Below, piece after piece: positions 24,832 through 33,754 of a stretch of DNA of 64,000 nucleotides. The translations under genes and the position numbers were made by a program. This DNA comes from Dinoroseobacter sp013215265 (lineage in GTDB: Bacteria; Pseudomonadota; Alphaproteobacteria; Rhodobacterales; Rhodobacteraceae). Under the pieces are notes generated by a model that saw only the letters and a program-made list of their open reading frames with translations, had not been told where the DNA came from and did no database searches. Each line of letters starts with the position of its first letter. Within the stretch, counting starts at the first letter, position 1. The DNA lies in NCBI GenBank assembly GCA_963691755.1, contig OY829366.1, positions 620,001 to 684,000 on the forward strand, read 5' to 3'.

Positions 24832-26915
24832 TCCGGCTGCAGCCATCCGTATTATTTCAGCCCACGGTTCTGCTCGCCATTGCGTTGATGGCGATCATTG
24901 TAATGATGATTTTGCCAATGCCGGCATGGGTATTGGACATTGGTCTTGCTGCATCCTTTGGACTTGCGATCCTTATCTTTACAGTGACTCTTTTTATTGA
25001 AAGACCACTGGATTTTTCGGCCTTCCCGACAGTGCTTCTGGCTTCCTTGATGCTGCGACTTTCACTCAATGTTTCATCAACGAAGCTCATAATAGGGGAA
25101 GGACATGCGGGGACGCATGCTGCTGGAGATGTCATTCAGGGATTTGCGCTTTTCGTTATGGGAGGAAGCGTTTTTCTAGGCCTTGTCGTTTTTGGCGTGC
25201 TTTTGATCGTCAACTTCATGGTGATCACCAAAGGTGCTGCGCGCATGGCAGAAGTGGGTGCGCGCTTTGCATTGGACGGAATGCCCGGCAAGCAGCTGGC
25301 GATCGATAGCGATATGTCTGCCGGAGCGATAGATCATGTGGAAGCCAAAGCCCGCCGAGAAAGGGAACAGGCAGAAACCACCTTTTTTGGATCTCTCGAC
25401 GGGGCCTCGAAGTTCGTGAAAGGAGACGCGGTCGCGGGATTGCTGATCACGCTGCTAAACCTCGTGATGGGGCTTGCTATTGGGACGTTGGCGCATGGGA
25501 TGCCCCTTGCAAACGCTTTTGAAACATATGCCATTTTGACGGTCGGAGACGGGCTGGTTTCGCAAATTCCTGCAGTCGTTATCTCGATAGCTTCGGCGCT
25601 TTTGCTTGCGCGCGGGGGCGCCACCGGAAAAGCGGACACAGCACTGGTGGATCAGCTGGGCCGTCACCCTGTCGCTTTGCTGACAGTCGCAATTCTGATG
25701 GTTTTGTTTGCACTTGTGCCAGGCCTGCCCTTTGTACCTTTCGTGCTGGGTGCAGCTGTACTTGGGTTTGCGGGTTGGCGAACCCATCGGTATCTGGAAA
25801 CCAAGGTAGAGACCGCAAACGCTGTTGAAACCTCCGAAGAGGCCCCAGCAAAATCGCTTGGGGATATCCTTGATCTCGATGATGTTCATTTGAGCTTCGC
25901 GCCCGATCTTGTGTCAATGGTTCTGGACGCAGATTCGGGCCTTGAAGCGCGCATAGAGAACATGCGCATGCATGTTGCGCGCAGTTTTGGATTACTTTTG
26001 CCTGATATCCGTCTGACCGATGATGCGACGCTGAAACGTGGGGAATATGTGATCCGCGTTCAGGGCGTCGAAACTGGGAAAGGTCTCCTGCGTCCAGATC
26101 AGACCCTGGCCCTGTTAGGCGACAATGCGGCTGGAATGCCGAGTGGCGAGGACGTGCTTGAGCCAGTCTTTAAAGCGCCAGCCCGTTGGATCGAAACTGC
26201 CGATCAAGAGGTGGCTGCAATCGCTGGAGCGACCACAGTCTCTGCCAATGAGGTCCTTGCGACGCATCTATTGGAGGTCATTAAACAGAACCTTGCACGA
26301 CTTTTGACACTTAAGTCGCTTCGCAAATTACTGGATGAGATGTGTAACTTGTCCGACCAAGAAAGGTCCGCAGCGAATAAGCGGCTATTAGATGAGTTGA
26401 TGCCTGAGAAGGTCCCTCCAGAATTGCTTTTAGCGGTTCTGAAGCTTTTATTGGACGAAGGGGTTTCAATCAGAAATCTTGGAACAATTCTTGAAACCAT
26501 CTCCGAAGTACGTGCCCATGCTGGATCGGCCGAAGCGATATGCGAGCTCGTCCGCCAGCGCCTGAGTTTACAACTGCTCGAGGACCTTCGGCGCGCAGAT
26601 GGAACAGTGCCGTTACTGCAATTGGCTGGAGAATGGGAAGACACGTTCAATACCTATGCATTGGCTTCAGATAGCTCAGGCGCGGGGAATGTTGCGCTTC
26701 CGCCAGAGCTGTTTCAGAAGCTGACACAAGCCGCAGCAGATAAACTCGCCTTGCTGTCGGAAGACGGAGTATTCCCGGCAATCGTGTCAAGCGCCGCGCG
26801 CAGGCGCTACCTTCGTACGATTTTTCAGGCCAAGGGGATTACCGCGCCTGTTCTGTCTTTTGAGGAACTTGGAAGCAATGCAAAACCAGCGCTGATGGGG
26901 GTCATTCCTGCATGA
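24828..26915 (+). CDS. flhA: Flagellar export gate protein FlhA
   Basis: 695-aa core of the type III export gate. Residues about 15-320 hold eight membrane helices with the family segment FPTVLLASLMLRLSLNVSSTKLI and the cytoplasmic loop GARFALDGMPGKQLAIDSDMSAG. The C-terminal cytoplasmic ring domain ends after VLSFEELGSNAKPALMGVIPA. FlhA uses the proton gradient and receives chaperone-substrate complexes. Four-base overlaps on both sides (transglycosylase stop, fliR start) place it in a single operon with fliR and flhB. Confidence 0.97.
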   Translation: MIRLQPSVLFQPTVLLAIALMAIIVMMILPMPAWVLDIGLAASFGLAILIFTVTLFIERPLDFSAFPTVLLASLMLRLSLNVSSTKLIIGEGHAGTHAAGDVIQGFALFVMGGSVFLGLVVFGVLLIVNFMVITKGAARMAEVGARFALDGMPGKQLAIDSDMSAGAIDHVEAKARREREQAETTFFGSLDGASKFVKGDAVAGLLITLLNLVMGLAIGTLAHGMPLANAFETYAILTVGDGLVSQIPAVVISIASALLLARGGATGKADTALVDQLGRHPVALLTVAILMVLFALVPGLPFVPFVLGAAVLGFAGWRTHRYLETKVETANAVETSEEAPAKSLGDILDLDDVHLSFAPDLVSMVLDADSGLEARIENMRMHVARSFGLLLPDIRLTDDATLKRGEYVIRVQGVETGKGLLRPDQTLALLGDNAAGMPSGEDVLEPVFKAPARWIETADQEVAAIAGATTVSANEVLATHLLEVIKQNLARLLTLKSLRKLLDEMCNLSDQERSAANKRLLDELMPEKVPPELLLAVLKLLLDEGVSIRNLGTILETISEVRAHAGSAEAICELVRQRLSLQLLEDLRRADGTVPLLQLAGEWEDTFNTYALASDSSGAGNVALPPELFQKLTQAAADKLALLSEDGVFPAIVSSAARRRYLRTIFQAKGITAPVLSFEELGSNAKPALMGVIPA

Positions 26916-27691
26916 ATGCGCTTGTTCAATCTGCCTCGGATTGGGTGGGGCAGATGGGTGTTGTGGTGCTTGCTATATTTCTGCGGGTTGGCGCAGCGAT
27001 GGCGATGTTGCCCGCGTTTGGCGAGCAGGTTGTGCCAGTACGTGTTCGTTTGGCCGCGGCTTTGGCTTTTACCGCGCTTTTGGCCCCGCTTATGTCGATC
27101 GAGACCTCCGCACGTATTGTCGAGTTCTGGTCTGTGAACTTCGGGGGCGCAGAGGTTTTGAATGGCTTGATCCTCGGATTTGCCTTTCGATTATTTGTGA
27201 TGGCTTTGACAATCGCCGGTATGATGGCCGCCTCTGCGACATCACTTGCGCAGATCTTTGGAGGGGGCGTGGGGGTCAATCCACAACCCGCTATCGGCAA
27301 CGTGATGGTGGTGTCCGGATTGGCCTTGGCGACCCTTGGCGGCCTGCATGTGAAAATGCTTGAGGCCTTGCTTTTGTCTTACACGGCATTGCCTGCAGGT
27401 ATCTGGCCAAATGTTTCCGACGTGGCGAGTTGGGCAATGGCGGACATATCACGGGCCTTTGCGTTGGGCTTTGTAATTGCAGCGCCTTTCACGATTGCGG
27501 CATTTCTATACAATCTCGCGCTCGGGGTCATAAATCGTGCAATGCCGCAGCTTATGGTCGCTTTTGTTGGTGCCCCTGCATTGACCCTCGGCGGTTTGAT
27601 CCTGCTGGTCTTGTCGCTTCCATTCGCGTTGCAGCATTGGATGGGTCTTTTTGATGCGACGCTCGCCAGTCCGTTGGGGTCGAGCCGCTAG
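26912..27691 (+). CDS. fliR: Flagellar export apparatus protein FliR
   Basis: 259-aa membrane protein, one copy per export pore. Several hydrophobic helices are evident, starting WVGQMGVVVLAIFLRVGAAMAMLPAFGEQVVP (the conserved N-terminal block). The family motif GLILGFAFRLFVMALTIAGMMAASATSL lies near residue 85, and the C-terminus has GVINRAMPQLMVAFVGAPALTLGGL. Overlaps flhA by four bases and ends 2 bases before flhB, matching the common flhA-fliR-flhB order of alphaproteobacteria. Confidence 0.95.
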   Translation: MNALVQSASDWVGQMGVVVLAIFLRVGAAMAMLPAFGEQVVPVRVRLAAALAFTALLAPLMSIETSARIVEFWSVNFGGAEVLNGLILGFAFRLFVMALTIAGMMAASATSLAQIFGGGVGVNPQPAIGNVMVVSGLALATLGGLHVKMLEALLLSYTALPAGIWPNVSDVASWAMADISRAFALGFVIAAPFTIAAFLYNLALGVINRAMPQLMVAFVGAPALTLGGLILLVLSLPFALQHWMGLFDATLASPLGSSR

Positions 27692-27693
27692 AG

Positions 27694-28770
27694 ATGGCAG
27701 AGGACGACACCGAGAAGTCTCACGAGCCGACCCCGAAAAAGCTGGAGGAAGCACGAAAGAAGGGGGAGATCGCGCGATCCACGGATTTGAACACCGCCGT
27801 GGCCTATGCGGGGTTCTTGCTGGGGTGCCTGACGCTTGCACCTTGGGGGCTTCAGAAGATTTCTTCAGGCTTGGCGGGGCTAATTACGCATGCGGAACCG
27901 CTATCAATGCACCTCGCGTCGGGCGATGGGGGGCAACTGGCGGAAGTACTCAGTAGTATTTTTATCGGGGCCGCGCCCTTCATTGCGATACCAGCATTTT
28001 GTGTTCTCTCGGCACTTATAGCCCAGCGCACAATTATCGTCACGCCGTCCAAGGTGAAACCCAAAGCCAGCCGGATATCGATCCTTTCAAATGCAAAGCA
28101 AAAATTTGGTCGCGCAGGATTATTTGAGTTCGCAAAAAGCTTTATCAAACTCGTGATCTACAGCGTTCTTCTCGGTTTTCTTCTCATTGGAGGGGCGTCA
28201 CAGCTTGTGGCCCTCGCTGGCTATGAACCAAGTAGTATCGTTCTCGCGCTTTTTGGGCTTACGCGTTCGTTTCTGACGCAGATTGTGTTGGTAGCGGTTG
28301 TGATTGGTGTGCTCGACCTGATGTTTCAACGCGCTGAACACACTCGAAAAAATCGCATGAGCTTCAAAGAGCTTCAAGACGAACAAAAGAACGCCGAAGG
28401 CGATCCGCATATGAAGCAGCAGCGACGGCAAAGGGGTTATGAGATCGCGATGTCTCAAATGATGAAAGACGTCGAAGACGCAGACGTCGTGGTAATGAAC
28501 CCAACGCATTTTGCGGTTGCATTAAAGTGGGATCGTCTGTCTGGACGCGCGCCGGTTTGCGTCGCGAAGGGTCGTGATCACGTTGCTTTGGCAATCCGTG
28601 ACCGTGCCATGGAACATGGTGTAGCCGTTCGATACGATCCCCCTACAGCGCGCGCTCTCCATGCAAGTTTGGAGATCGGGGATGAGATTTCGCCCGAGCA
28701 TTATAAACCAGTGGCTGCTGCGATCCGGTTTGCGGAAAAGTTGCGTACGATGCAGCGGCCGTCCTCATGA
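27694..28770 (+). CDS. flhB: Flagellar export switch protein FlhB
   Basis: 358-aa membrane protein that switches export from hook to filament substrates. An N-terminal charged segment (EKSHEPTPKKLEEARKKGEI) leads to four membrane helices up to about residue 210. The cytoplasmic domain contains the self-cleavage motif Asn269-Pro-Thr-His272. That motif is intact, so autocleavage after Asn should occur. The switch would be triggered by FliK (39.3 kb). It lies directly after fliR and its stop overlaps the next small gene by four bases. Confidence 0.96.
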   Translation: MAEDDTEKSHEPTPKKLEEARKKGEIARSTDLNTAVAYAGFLLGCLTLAPWGLQKISSGLAGLITHAEPLSMHLASGDGGQLAEVLSSIFIGAAPFIAIPAFCVLSALIAQRTIIVTPSKVKPKASRISILSNAKQKFGRAGLFEFAKSFIKLVIYSVLLGFLLIGGASQLVALAGYEPSSIVLALFGLTRSFLTQIVLVAVVIGVLDLMFQRAEHTRKNRMSFKELQDEQKNAEGDPHMKQQRRQRGYEIAMSQMMKDVEDADVVVMNPTHFAVALKWDRLSGRAPVCVAKGRDHVALAIRDRAMEHGVAVRYDPPTARALHASLEIGDEISPEHYKPVAAAIRFAEKLRTMQRPSS

Positions 28771-29132
28771 AGCAAAGCGATGCGAGAAGACTTGAAAGAT
28801 TGCTGAAACTAGCGACGTTACACGCTGCGGCTCTGCGCGGTGGTTTGGCGCCGCAGATCCAACAGGACTTGCAGCTTGAAAAGGATGCGCGCGCTTTGCA
28901 GAGCGCCCGGTACAAGGCCCGAGATGCAGAATTTTTAGATGCAAAGATCGCTCAGGCCGGTGATATCTACGATATCTGGTGTGCTGAACAGTTGGGTGCG
29001 ACCCAGATCAAACGGGCTGCGCTCAAAGCAGAGATCGCACCGGCCGAGGAAGCTTTAGCACGTGCCGAAGCGAGACGCATCGTGATCGAGAAACGTGTTC
29101 AGGAAATGCGCAGAAATCGATCAAAAAAGTAA
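28767..29132 (+). CDS. Small coiled-coil protein downstream of flhB, unknown
   Basis: 121 aa, almost entirely helical and highly charged, with heptad-like Leu/Ala spacing from about residue 30 to the end (LQLEKDARALQSARYKARD, EEALARAEARRIVIEKRVQ). No signal peptide or membrane helix. It overlaps flhB by four bases and is the last gene of the flhA-fliR-flhB operon. Size, charge and coiled coil resemble the export chaperone-escort FliJ, which is otherwise missing from the window. This is a hypothesis only; sequence similarity to FliJ is not evident by eye. Confidence 0.75.
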   Translation: MKQSDARRLERLLKLATLHAAALRGGLAPQIQQDLQLEKDARALQSARYKARDAEFLDAKIAQAGDIYDIWCAEQLGATQIKRAALKAEIAPAEEALARAEARRIVIEKRVQEMRRNRSKK

Positions 29133-29150
29133 GCAGAGCGCGCCAGAAAT

Positions 29151-29663
29151 CTAGCTAAGATCCTGCCGTACAATGTCGATGATCAGAACATTCGCCACCA
29201 GATCGGATTCCATTGCCTGGCGTGTCGCCTCAGTCAGCATGTTTCTCAAGACGTCAAGGTTTCTTGTCGCAGTAAATGTCCCGTTAAAACCACCAGCGTT
29301 CGCGTGTTGAAACAGCACAGATAGCAATGCGTCGCGAATTTTAGGCTCTCTCGTGTAAACTGCTTCACGTCCCCCCACTTTGACTTCCAAGCTGAGTGAC
29401 ATGACCACAAGTGCTGAAACGTCCCCATCATTCACGACAGGTACGATGAACTGGTTGTTCAGCTTGACGTAATCCATCTCGCCACTTGGGTCTTCGTCAT
29501 ATCCTCCGCCATAGTCACCAGCGTCCGGCTCGTTATCGGTTTGTGATTGATCGTCAGGTTCTTCGGGAACTGCGGCTTCTGCAGCTGGGCGCATGAACCA
29601 GCCTGCAGTTGCACCGCCGATCAAGCCAAATACGACCAGGAGAACTGGGAGGAGCTTCTTCAT
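29151..29663 (-). CDS. FliL-family protein, second divergent copy
   Basis: 170 aa. An N-terminal membrane helix (LLPVLLVVFGLIGGATAGWFM) is followed by a strongly acidic Gly/Asp-rich linker (residues 35-60). The FliL-type periplasmic domain runs from FIVPVVNDGDVSALVVMSLSLEV to NVLIIDIVRQDLS. It shares the architecture but little sequence with FliL at 19.6 kb. The acidic GDYGGGYDEDPSGEMDY linker is unusual. It is the last gene of the leftward flgB...flgH operon, 9 bases after flgH, so it is made with rod and ring proteins, not with MotA. Confidence 0.85.
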   Translation of the reverse strand: MKKLLPVLLVVFGLIGGATAGWFMRPAAEAAVPEEPDDQSQTDNEPDAGDYGGGYDEDPSGEMDYVKLNNQFIVPVVNDGDVSALVVMSLSLEVKVGGREAVYTREPKIRDALLSVLFQHANAGGFNGTFTATRNLDVLRNMLTEATRQAMESDLVANVLIIDIVRQDLS

Positions 29664-29672
29664 TGTCGAGAC

Positions 29673-30404
29673 CTAAAATGGGAGGATAATGTCAGCGATT
29701 TGCTGCCCGATCCTTGGTTGTTGAACATCCGTGATTTGCCCGCGGCCCCCATATGAAATGCGTGCTGCTGCGATCTTGTCATAGGTGATTTCATTCTGAC
29801 GTGAGATGTCTCCGGGACGTACAAAGCCTGTGACAATCAGTTCTCGGAGCTCAAAGTTGACACGCACTTCCTGCGTGCCCTGAATGCGCAAGACACCATT
29901 CCGCATCACCTCCACCACTGTGGCAGCAATGCGTAGCGTTAGTTTTTCATTTCGGCGTACCGACCCTGCGCCTGTAGAACTGCTGCTTTGGTCGGTAGAG
30001 ACGGCATTGGCGGATGTGGCCCCAGAAGGCAATTGTTCGTCCAAACGTTGCGGCAGCCCAAGAAGCTGAGGCATCGAAAGCGTTTCCTCGCCAGATCGCG
30101 ATCTGTTCGACCGGTTTGAAATTTCGGCGCGGTCGTCAATTTCGACAACAACGGTCAGTATGTCACCTCGTGCTCCGGCACGGCGTTCTCCGAGAAGGGA
30201 GCTGCGGCCGCGGTCCCACAGGGAAGCCTGAGGTTCGGCGCGCGCAACGGTGGCGATTTCGGGCAGACCCGGATGGGTCATCGCGAAATACTCGTCACCT
30301 GCATATACATGCGTGAAATCAGGAGCCTGCCCAACACCTTCCAAGCGTGCACACGCCCCAAAACTGAAAACCAAAATGATGAAAAGGGCCCACTTGAAAC
30401 TCAT
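29673..30404 (-). CDS. flgH: Flagellar L-ring protein FlgH
   Basis: 243-aa outer-membrane lipoprotein forming the L ring. The N-terminus (MSFKWALFIILVFSFGACARLEG) is a type II signal with lipid-attachment Cys18. The family sequence GDILTVVVEIDDRAEISNRSNRSRSG and the C-terminal block EVRVNFELRELIVTGFVRPGDIS...GRGQITDVQQPRIGQQI are present. Its ATG overlaps the flgA stop by four bases. It works with FlgI and FlgA encoded in this cluster. Confidence 0.96.
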   Translation of the reverse strand: MSFKWALFIILVFSFGACARLEGVGQAPDFTHVYAGDEYFAMTHPGLPEIATVARAEPQASLWDRGRSSLLGERRAGARGDILTVVVEIDDRAEISNRSNRSRSGEETLSMPQLLGLPQRLDEQLPSGATSANAVSTDQSSSSTGAGSVRRNEKLTLRIAATVVEVMRNGVLRIQGTQEVRVNFELRELIVTGFVRPGDISRQNEITYDKIAAARISYGGRGQITDVQQPRIGQQIADIILPF

Positions 30405-30841
30405 TCCGTGATCTCCATTGATCCGACGCGGACGCGTGCCGGTCCTTCGACTTGCGCTGAAACTGTTGTTCGGGATCCAAGGTTCATAACCCGGATGGTT
30501 TCTCCCAAAGCCGCGCGACCGAGTGCGCGCCCCTCGGTGACAATTTGCACCGACCCCGTGAGGTAGATCATCTGGACGATTTCATTACGTTGCACGATTG
30601 CAGGTTCTCCCAACTGGCTTCGGGAAATCGGCCGGCCTGCATAGAGCACTTCACGGGTTTCCATTCCGACAAACTCCAAAAGCTCGGTCTCGGCATTGCT
30701 GCTTGCGCCTGCCCGAATTGCGAGATCGTCTTCTGTTAGTATCGCCTGCGCTCGGATTGTGCGCTTTGCGACAATGTCCGCATCGCTCGCCGTGGCCATC
30801 AAAAAAAGTAGGCTACAGGATGAAAGTACTATTGATTTCAT
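30401..30841 (-). CDS. flgA: Flagellar P-ring assembly chaperone FlgA
   Basis: 146-aa periplasmic chaperone for FlgI. A signal peptide (MKSIVLSSCSLLFLMATASDA) precedes an SAF-type domain. The family features are the RTIRAQAILTEDDLAIR segment, YAGRPISRSQLGEPAIVQRNEIVQMIY, and GRALGRAALGETIRVMNLGSRTTVSAQV. It is shorter than gammaproteobacterial FlgA (about 220 aa) because the N-terminal extra domain is missing, which is common in alphaproteobacteria. Coupled to flgG and flgH by ATGA overlaps. Confidence 0.93.
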   Translation of the reverse strand: MKSIVLSSCSLLFLMATASDADIVAKRTIRAQAILTEDDLAIRAGASSNAETELLEFVGMETREVLYAGRPISRSQLGEPAIVQRNEIVQMIYLTGSVQIVTEGRALGRAALGETIRVMNLGSRTTVSAQVEGPARVRVGSMEITE

Positions 30842-31623
30842 CGCAGGCTGCTGGTCGCTGCCATCATCTGATCGACGGCGGTTATCACTTTTGAGTTCAG
30901 TTCGTATCCACGCTGAGCTTCAATTAGCTGGGTCACTTCCCTGACCGAGTCGACTGAGGAATTTTCCAGATACCCCTGGCGAAAACTTCCAAGTCCGCCG
31001 TCACCGGGCGTACCGATGATAGGTGGGCCTGATGCGCTGCTTTCAAGAAACAGATTACCCCCAATCGCTTCCAAACCTTTGGGGTTGGTAAAGCCGGCAA
31101 GCGTTATCTGCCCGAGCAGCTCCGGCTCCACCCGATCCCGGAAATGGGCATAGACCTCTCCGTCTGAATTGATGGACAGTCGATGGCTGTCATCCGGGAT
31201 AACGATTTCCGGAACGATTGGATGGCCGGCGGCTGTTACGATTACGCCTTCAGATGACCTTTTGAGTGATCCGTCGCGGGTATATCCGGATGCACCGCTG
31301 GGCAGTGTCACCTCGATAAGGCCACGGCCTTCAACTGCAAGATCCAGGTCACCACCGGTTTCCGCCAACGTGCCCTGCTGCACATCCATAGAGACGGCCG
31401 CAGTCCGTACCCCTAAGCCAAGTTGCACACCCGTCGGTAGTTGTGTTCCATCCGAAGCCGCAATCGTTCCGGGGCTCGCAGCCTGTTGATAGTGAAGATC
31501 AGCAAACTCGGCACGGCGTGCGTTATAGCCGGTCGTATTCATGTTCGACAGGTTGTTCGAAATTACCTCAACCCGCATTTGCTGGGCGTTCATTCCGGTC
31601 GCAGCGATGTGCAGTGCACGCAT
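30838..31623 (-). CDS. flgG: Flagellar distal rod protein FlgG
   Basis: 261-aa axial protein forming the distal rod. It begins MRALHIAATGMNAQQMRVEVISNNLSNMNTTGYNARRAEF, broken here only by the standard rod motif NNLSNMNTTGY. It ends with the axial C-terminal helix (VREVTQLIEAQRGYELNSKVITAVDQMM). Residues 45-65 contain the extra segment typical of FlgG. It follows flgF by 26 bases and overlaps flgA. Naming against FlgF rests on length and the start sequence MRALHIAATGM. Confidence 0.95.
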   Translation of the reverse strand: MRALHIAATGMNAQQMRVEVISNNLSNMNTTGYNARRAEFADLHYQQAASPGTIAASDGTQLPTGVQLGLGVRTAAVSMDVQQGTLAETGGDLDLAVEGRGLIEVTLPSGASGYTRDGSLKRSSEGVIVTAAGHPIVPEIVIPDDSHRLSINSDGEVYAHFRDRVEPELLGQITLAGFTNPKGLEAIGGNLFLESSASGPPIIGTPGDGGLGSFRQGYLENSSVDSVREVTQLIEAQRGYELNSKVITAVDQMMAATSSLR

Positions 31624-31649
31624 GTCTCTCTCACTTTCATTCGTGAATG

Positions 31650-32366
31650 TTAGGAGCGCCCTAAGGTCTGGATAACGGACTTGATCCTTTGATCCTCACG
31701 GTCGAGGAACCCTTTGGTACTTTCATATCGGCGCTGAACTTCGATCAGCCGCGCGATTTCGGCGATCGAATTGACGTTGGATTTTTCCAAGGCACCCTGA
31801 ACCAGGTGAATGCCGTCAACCGGTTCCAATTCGCCACGCACGGCAAACAGATTGCCGCCTCCGCGCTCAAGGTCGAGTTCATCAACCGGTTGCATCAATC
31901 CAATGAGCGCAATTGGACGTCCATCTGCGCTAAGCGTGCCGTCACTCGCCAGAGCGACTTCCGTCCCTGGGGGAACAAACACCGGCGCACCACCCGCATC
32001 AAGCAGCTGGTGACCGTCCCCATTTACAAGCAGGCCATCCTGATCCGGCATGAAATGACCTGCGCGTGTAAGGTATGTATTTCCGTCACGCTCAATCTGA
32101 AAGAACCCGGGGCCTTCAATTGCGAAATCAAACGTACCGCCTGTGATCTCAATACCTGCCTGATCTAACACGATGCGATGGGCGTTCGCCGCGACCATCG
32201 AGAGGGAAGGGGCCTGCGCACCCGCAGACTTCACGAATTCGGAAAACACAAGATCTTCACGCCGGAACCCATTGGTGTTGGCGTTTGCCACGTTGTTGGC
32301 GATAATGTCCAACTCACGTCTCAAGCCCGTCTGACGGCTCAGTGCGGTGTATGCGCTGGTATCCAT
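31650..32366 (-). CDS. flgF: Flagellar proximal rod protein FlgF
   Basis: 238-aa proximal rod subunit. It has the N-terminal motif LDIIANNVANANTNGFRREDLVFSEF and the C-terminal helix NVNSIAEIARLIEVQRRYESTKGFLDREDQRIKSVI. Between them lies the FlgF-type beta domain with IEGPGFFQIERDGNTYLTRAG. It lies between fliQ (4 bases upstream) and flgG, within the flgB-flgC-fliE-fliQ-flgF-flgG-flgA-flgH-fliL2 operon. Confidence 0.94.
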   Translation of the reverse strand: MDTSAYTALSRQTGLRRELDIIANNVANANTNGFRREDLVFSEFVKSAGAQAPSLSMVAANAHRIVLDQAGIEITGGTFDFAIEGPGFFQIERDGNTYLTRAGHFMPDQDGLLVNGDGHQLLDAGGAPVFVPPGTEVALASDGTLSADGRPIALIGLMQPVDELDLERGGGNLFAVRGELEPVDGIHLVQGALEKSNVNSIAEIARLIEVQRRYESTKGFLDREDQRIKSVIQTLGRS

Positions 32367-32370
32367 GTGC

Positions 32371-32637
32371 CTAGTATCCCGAGATCAGGGGTAGGATATT
32401 TTCGTGAAAAAACCGTGTTAAGGCTTCGGTCATGAAGCCCATCGTGGCCCAGAAGACAGCAAGCATTGCAGCGACCTTAGGCACGAAGGTCAGGGTCATT
32501 TCCTGAACGGATGTCAGTGCCTGGAAAAGGCCAATCGTGACGCCTGCAAGGAGTGCAACGACAAGCATGGGCGCTGAAATCTTTACAGAAACCCAAAGCC
32601 CATGCCGGAGCGTGTCGAAGAGAATATCAGCAACCAT
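32371..32637 (-). CDS. fliQ: Flagellar export apparatus protein FliQ
   Basis: 88-aa two-helix membrane protein of the export pore (four copies with FliP5-FliR1). The helices are SVKISAPMLVVALLAGVTIGLFQALTSVQEMTLTFVPKVAAMLAVFWATMGF, interrupted by the conserved QALTSVQEMTLTFVPK loop that identifies FliQ. The stop of fliE is 3 bases upstream. Unusually for classical enterobacterial order, it sits among rod genes and not next to fliP and fliR. Confidence 0.95.
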   Translation of the reverse strand: MVADILFDTLRHGLWVSVKISAPMLVVALLAGVTIGLFQALTSVQEMTLTFVPKVAAMLAVFWATMGFMTEALTRFFHENILPLISGY

Positions 32638-32640
32638 ACT

Positions 32641-32919
32641 TTAGACCGGCATCCTCAGGATTTCCTGATAGGCCTCGACGACTTTGTCTCGAACAGTGAC
32701 CGCTGTTTCAACGGCCAGTTCGGTCTGTGCCAAGGCTTGCACCAGAGAATGCGGATCGGCGTTTCCGGACATGGCGGCCATTGCTGTCGCCTCGCCTTCA
32801 CGTAATGTTGTTGCGAAGTCCCGCAGCGCGGTCGACCCGGTTGAAGCCGCCGAGTTTGGTGTGGTTGCCTGGCGCATGCCTGCGTAGTGCTGGGCCGCAA
32901 GGGAGGTTCTCAAATCCAT
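32641..32919 (-). CDS. fliE: Flagellar hook-basal body complex protein FliE
   Basis: 92-aa rod-base protein linking the MS ring and export gate to the rod. The C-terminal half DPHSLVQALAQTELAVETAVTVRDKVVEAYQEILRMPV has the conserved FliE helix, including the EAYQEILRMPV ending. It lies between flgC (31 bases upstream) and fliQ, the usual flgB-flgC-fliE order. Confidence 0.95.
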   Translation of the reverse strand: MDLRTSLAAQHYAGMRQATTPNSAASTGSTALRDFATTLREGEATAMAAMSGNADPHSLVQALAQTELAVETAVTVRDKVVEAYQEILRMPV

Positions 32920-32950
32920 TGTGATCCTCGGGTGTTGGAAATTTCTGAGG

Positions 32951-33343
32951 TCATCGACGCAGCAGCTCCAGTAGAGATCGTGTCATTTGCCGTGCGTTAT
33001 CGAAACTGCGCAGGTTAGCCTCGTAACTGCGTTGGGCTTCGCGCGCGTCTGCCATCTCGATGGTCAGGGTGACGTTTGAACCTTCATAGAGTCCATCGGC
33101 ATTGGCCAAGGGATGGGAGGGGTCGTGGATCATTGGGAGTTCGGACGTGTCCAGACGTTGCGGACCCAGGCGCACTCCGCCCTGCCCGTCAATTTGTGGA
33201 AGAAGCGCTTCAAATGTGGTCAGCTTTCGCCTGTAGCCCGGTGTGTCTGTATTGGCGACATTTTGTGCCACCACATTCAGGCGGCCCGCCTGTGCGGTAA
33301 GACCACTGCTTGAAATTGCCAATGCGCTTTTGAGATCGTTCAT
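32951..33343 (-). CDS. flgC: Flagellar proximal rod protein FlgC
   Basis: 130-aa proximal rod subunit. The N-terminal rod motif LNVVAQNVANTDTPGYRRK is followed by a short beta segment, and the C-terminus carries the axial helix MADAREAQRSYEANLRSFDNARQMTRSLLELL. Starts 9 bases after flgB. FlgC is built on FlgB at the cell-proximal end of the axial structure. Confidence 0.95.
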   Translation of the reverse strand: MNDLKSALAISSSGLTAQAGRLNVVAQNVANTDTPGYRRKLTTFEALLPQIDGQGGVRLGPQRLDTSELPMIHDPSHPLANADGLYEGSNVTLTIEMADAREAQRSYEANLRSFDNARQMTRSLLELLRR

Positions 33344-33352
33344 GGTCCCCTC

Positions 33353-33733
33353 CTATCGTCCGCGACCAAGGCTCGTGCGTAATACACCCAGCGTGCTTCG
33401 GTAGACCGAGAGAGCGAGATCGTGTTGTTGGCGGATTTCGACGCTTCGCAGCATCTCGCGTTCCAGCGAAACGCTGTTGCCATTCGGAGAAACGGACGCG
33501 TCGAGATCCAAGGCTTCTGCGAAGCTGCTTGTTTGGTCAAAATGTTGGTGGGACGGGCGGGTCCGACGCAAATGCAAATCGGACTGAACATCGATTGTGA
33601 ACGGCGTAAGGTCCGAGGCTCGATATCCGGGCGTATCAGCATGTGCGACATTGCGAGCTGCAATTGATTGCCGGTGCCCAGCATGCTGAGCCAACGCACC
33701 TGCTATCCGTATCACATCAATAGTTTCGCGCAT
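33353..33733 (-). CDS. flgB: Flagellar proximal rod protein FlgB
   Basis: 126-aa proximal rod subunit and first gene of the leftward rod operon. It shows HRQSIAARNVAHADTPGYRASDLTPF as rod motif and an axial helix near the C-terminus (MLRSVEIRQQHDLALSVYRSTLGVLRTSLG). The ATG at 33733 is 22 bases from a CtrA-like site shared with fliI. Confidence 0.95.
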   Translation of the reverse strand: MRETIDVIRIAGALAQHAGHRQSIAARNVAHADTPGYRASDLTPFTIDVQSDLHLRRTRPSHQHFDQTSSFAEALDLDASVSPNGNSVSLEREMLRSVEIRQQHDLALSVYRSTLGVLRTSLGRGR

Positions 33734-33754
33734 CGGGGTTCTCCCTCGATTGGT

